Positions 49,832-64,000 of a stretch of 64,000 nt of DNA are shown here, piece by piece. Source of the stretch: Catenulispora sp. MAP5-51 (lineage in GTDB: Bacteria > Actinomycetota > Actinomycetes > Streptomycetales > Catenulisporaceae); contig NZ_JBGCCH010000030.1 in NCBI RefSeq assembly GCF_041261205.1, forward strand, positions 1-64,000, given 5' to 3'. The notes under the pieces were generated by a model that searched no databases, had not been told where the DNA came from, and saw nothing but the letters and a program-made list of their open reading frames with translations. The translations under genes were made by a program, and so were the position numbers. Within the stretch, counting starts at the first letter, position 1. Every line of letters begins with the position of its first letter.

Positions 49832-52171
49832 ATGTCCTTGACTCACAGCAACCTCCTGACATTCCTCCAGGGCCAGCTCGCCGCGAGCGGCACCGAATCC
49901 GGCCGGACGATCGTGGTCAGCGGCGACCCCGGCAGCGGGAAGACCACCGTGCTGCGGGCGTTCGTCGACCACGCGGAGAACGCCGGAACCCTCACACTCA
50001 GCAGTTCCGGAACCCCAGATGAACAATCGCTGCGGGCCGGAATCCTGGAACAGCTGGTCAGCAATACAATGGTGCCGGAAAAGACACGACGGAGAATCAC
50101 GCGTCTCGTTTCGTCGATCGACGGCGACGATATCCATTCCATCCACCAGGCAGGCGCGGCACTTCTCGATCTGTGTCGTGCGCAACCCGTGGTGATCGCC
50201 GTGGACGACGTGCATTTCGCCGATCACTGGTCGATCCGGCTGCTGTGCCACCTGCACCGTCGCGTCCGGTCCGCCCGGCTGCTCGTTGTGCTGACCCGAT
50301 GGAGTCGCATGGAAACCGGGCCGTCGCCGCAGGCCGACCTGACCGCCCTGGCGTGCCGACAGGTGGAGCTCGCCCCGCCGCCCCCCGCCGTGGTGGCTGT
50401 GGCCGACCGGGAGTCGCCGATCGACGCGCTGCACGAGGCGCTGCGCCGGTGGGGCCCGCCGATGGCGGAGGTGAGCCGCGCGATGGCGGTCCTCGGCGAG
50501 CAGGCCGACGCCGAGTCGATCGCCCGGTTCGTCAGCGGTCCGATGGGTGTCGCCGAGGAGATGATCGGCATTCTGGAACAGACCGGTCTGGCGACGGACG
50601 GCCGTTACCGGCAGCCGCCCCTCGGCGGCGCGGTACTCGCCGTTCTCCCCGCCGACGAACTGGTTCGGCTGCATCAGCAGGCCGCAGCGGTGACCTACCG
50701 GCGGGGACGCGGCGCGCGGATCGTCGCCGGGCACCTTCTGGCCGCGGGACTGGCCGAGCCGGGCTGGCCGGTCGCGACGCTGCGGGCGGCGGCCGAGCAG
50801 GCCGCCTCGTCCGACGACGTCGGCTTCGCCACCCGGTGTCTCGAACTGGCGCTGGCCACGGTCACCGAGGCGCGGGACCAGATCCAGATCCGCGCGGCCG
50901 TGGCCCGCATCACCTGGCGCCGCGCCCCGGAGATCGCCTCGCGCAACGTGCCACCGCTGCGCGACGCCGTCCGGTCGGGCCTGCTGGTGGACGCCTCGGC
51001 ACTGGTCCGCGACGCCCTGTGGCGTGGTGACCGGGAGCCCCTGCCCGACGCTCTGCACCGGTTGCGGTCCGCCGATCCCCAGACCCGGGCCGAGATCCGG
51101 CTCGCCGGTCTGTGGCACTTCGGCCCGAACGACCTCGCGCCCGCCCCCGCGGACCCGACCGACTCGCCCTGGCTGCGCGTGACCGAGACCCTGGCGGACG
51201 GCTGGCTGAACGGGGCCGACGACACCGCCGTGGCCGGTGCCGAGCTGGTGCTGCGCAACTGCCGGCTCGCCGACCTGTCGTTGGAGGCGCTGGCGATCGC
51301 CCTGTGCGTACTGCCGAACGGCGAACAGGCCGAACGATGGTGCACGCGGCTGCTCGACGAAGCAACCGAGCGCGGGGCGGACACCTGGCGAGCGCTGCTG
51401 GGCTCGGTCCGGGCCTGGCTCCGGCTGCGGACCGGTGATGAGGCCGCGGCGGCGGAGCAGGCCGCTGCCGCACTGCGGATGATAGGCGTCGAGGGTTGGG
51501 GCGCCGCAGTCGGCTTTCCGTTGGCCGTCCAGGTCCTGGCACACACCAGGGCCGGCAGGCACGACGAGGCGGCCGAAGCACTGCGCGTGCCCGTCCCAGC
51601 CGCGATGTTCGGCACACTCAACGGATTGCGCTACCTCCACGCCCGAGGACACCACCACCTGGCCACCGGTCGCGTCCTGGCCGCCGTCGGCGACTTCCAG
51701 CGCTGCCGCCGGCTGGCCAAGGAGTCAGGGCTGCGGCAGTCCGCGCTCGTGCCCTGGCGGCGGGACCTCGCCAACGCGATGAAGCGTCTGTCCACCCAGC
51801 TCGGCGACGCCGACCCGAGCCGAGTCAACAAAGACCCCGGTAAAGACAGCCGGACCACGCAGACGACGAAATCCCCGGCCAGCCGACTGACATTGCCGGC
51901 CGCCGCCACGTTCGACCACGCCGCGTCCCCGCTGACTTATCGGGTGCGCGAGAACACCGCTGAGCGCTTGGACGCCCTCGCGGTCGAACTGAGCGAGGCC
52001 GAGCGCAAAGTGGCCGAAATGGCCGCGGTCGGCATGTCCAACCGGCAGATCAGCGGAGACCTCTATGTCACGGTCAGCACGGTGGAACAGCATCTGACCC
52101 GGGTCTACAAGAAGCTCGGCGTCACCGGACGCAGGGCCCTGGCGGCGCGGCTCGGCGTGGCCGCCGGGTAG
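49832..52171 (+). CDS. LAL-type LuxR-family transcriptional regulator
   Basis: 779 residues from ATG 49832 (GGTGAT just upstream); ATG 49799 would add 11 residues but probably precedes the transcription start. The N-terminal ATPase part has Walker A (GDPGSGKTT, about 31-39) and Walker B (VVIAVDDVHFAD, about 120-131). A helical, TPR-like middle follows, and then a C-terminal LuxR helix-turn-helix (about 720-775: LSEAERKVAEMAAVGMSNRQ, then VSTVEQHLTRVYKKLGV). At just under 800 residues it is at the short end for this family (often 870-1100). LAL proteins are typical pathway activators inside macrolide PKS clusters. It lies between the PKS2-4 operon and PKS5, converging with PKS5. I saw no TTA codon in it. 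Targets are inferred to include the GATAGGGG array. Confidence 0.9.
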   Translation: MSLTHSNLLTFLQGQLAASGTESGRTIVVSGDPGSGKTTVLRAFVDHAENAGTLTLSSSGTPDEQSLRAGILEQLVSNTMVPEKTRRRITRLVSSIDGDDIHSIHQAGAALLDLCRAQPVVIAVDDVHFADHWSIRLLCHLHRRVRSARLLVVLTRWSRMETGPSPQADLTALACRQVELAPPPPAVVAVADRESPIDALHEALRRWGPPMAEVSRAMAVLGEQADAESIARFVSGPMGVAEEMIGILEQTGLATDGRYRQPPLGGAVLAVLPADELVRLHQQAAAVTYRRGRGARIVAGHLLAAGLAEPGWPVATLRAAAEQAASSDDVGFATRCLELALATVTEARDQIQIRAAVARITWRRAPEIASRNVPPLRDAVRSGLLVDASALVRDALWRGDREPLPDALHRLRSADPQTRAEIRLAGLWHFGPNDLAPAPADPTDSPWLRVTETLADGWLNGADDTAVAGAELVLRNCRLADLSLEALAIALCVLPNGEQAERWCTRLLDEATERGADTWRALLGSVRAWLRLRTGDEAAAAEQAAAALRMIGVEGWGAAVGFPLAVQVLAHTRAGRHDEAAEALRVPVPAAMFGTLNGLRYLHARGHHHLATGRVLAAVGDFQRCRRLAKESGLRQSALVPWRRDLANAMKRLSTQLGDADPSRVNKDPGKDSRTTQTTKSPASRLTLPAAATFDHAASPLTYRVRENTAERLDALAVELSEAERKVAEMAAVGMSNRQISGDLYVTVSTVEQHLTRVYKKLGVTGRRALAARLGVAAG

Positions 52172-52182
52172 TTCGCGCCTCG

Positions 52183-52221
52183 CCGAGCCGCCGGGCTGAG
52201 GGATCAGCACCGACGGCTCGG
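52183..52221. terminator. Possible bidirectional terminator between LAL gene and PKS5
   Basis: CCGAGCCG (52183-52190) pairs with CGGCTCGG (52214-52221) across 23 bases, placed between the convergent stops at 52171 and 52233. The arms are short, so this is tentative. Confidence 0.35.
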
Positions 52222-52232
52222 GGTCGGGGGGA

Positions 52233-64000
<11,768 letters not shown>

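Overview
The window is GC-rich actinobacterial DNA. Streptomyces-like codon bias, GTG starts, LuxR/LAL-type regulation, a CBU_0592-type membrane protein, a bacterial nitric oxide synthase and a large modular type I polyketide synthase (PKS) locus all point to a filamentous actinomycete. The genus cannot be resolved from sequence reading alone. I saw no rRNA, tRNA, CRISPR array or insertion sequence.

Left flank, 1-5.6 kb: a decaying region. It starts with the 3' end of a SnoaL-like gene and a truncated MDR oxidoreductase. It also holds an unrecognised membrane-anchored gene, a universal stress protein, and three clear gene remnants: a corA 3' end, a kdpD histidine kinase with an in-frame stop and a large deletion, and the 3' end of a paralogue of the gene at 12.6-13.3 kb.

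5.6-16 kb: housekeeping and transport. A tightly coupled K+-ATPase operon runs on the minus strand in the order kdpF-kdpB-kdpC-kdpA instead of kdpFABC, with a 15-bp hairpin terminator just after kdpA. Then come a GNAT-like protein, an intact CorA-type channel, a small secreted or anchored protein, a CBU_0592-like membrane protein overlapping a nitric oxide synthase oxygenase gene, a small hypothetical gene and a CDF-like transporter.

16-64 kb: a cis-AT modular type I PKS locus of five genes, called PKS1-PKS5 here by position. PKS1 (minus) and PKS2 (plus) diverge from a 206-bp region that holds three copies of GATAGGGG. Two of them face outward, each abutting a candidate -35 box. PKS2, PKS3 and PKS4 form a plus-strand operon ending in a thioesterase. 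A LAL-type LuxR regulator follows, and PKS5 (minus) runs off the right edge.

Modules read as follows. PKS1: KS-AT(malonyl)-KR(dead)-ACP. PKS2: KS-AT(malonyl)-KR(dead)-KR(active)-ACP. PKS3: KS-AT(methylmalonyl)-DH-KR-ACP. PKS4: KS-AT(malonyl)-DH(dead)-KR-ACP, KS-AT(methylmalonyl)-DH-KR-ACP, KS-AT(methylmalonyl)-KR(dead)-KR(dead)-ACP-TE. PKS5 as seen: ...KR-ACP, KS-AT(malonyl)-DH-KR-ACP, KS-AT(truncated)-DH-KR-ACP. Terminal docking segments fall into two matching classes and suggest the working order PKS5 > PKS1 > PKS2 > PKS3 > PKS4-TE. The loading module and tailoring genes are not in the window and probably lie to the right.

The most unusual points are the tandem ketoreductases in two modules, the in-frame deletion that removes the catalytic His region of an AT, the outward-facing GATAGGGG operator, TTA codons in two PKS genes, and the rearranged kdp operon with an eroded sensor kinase.
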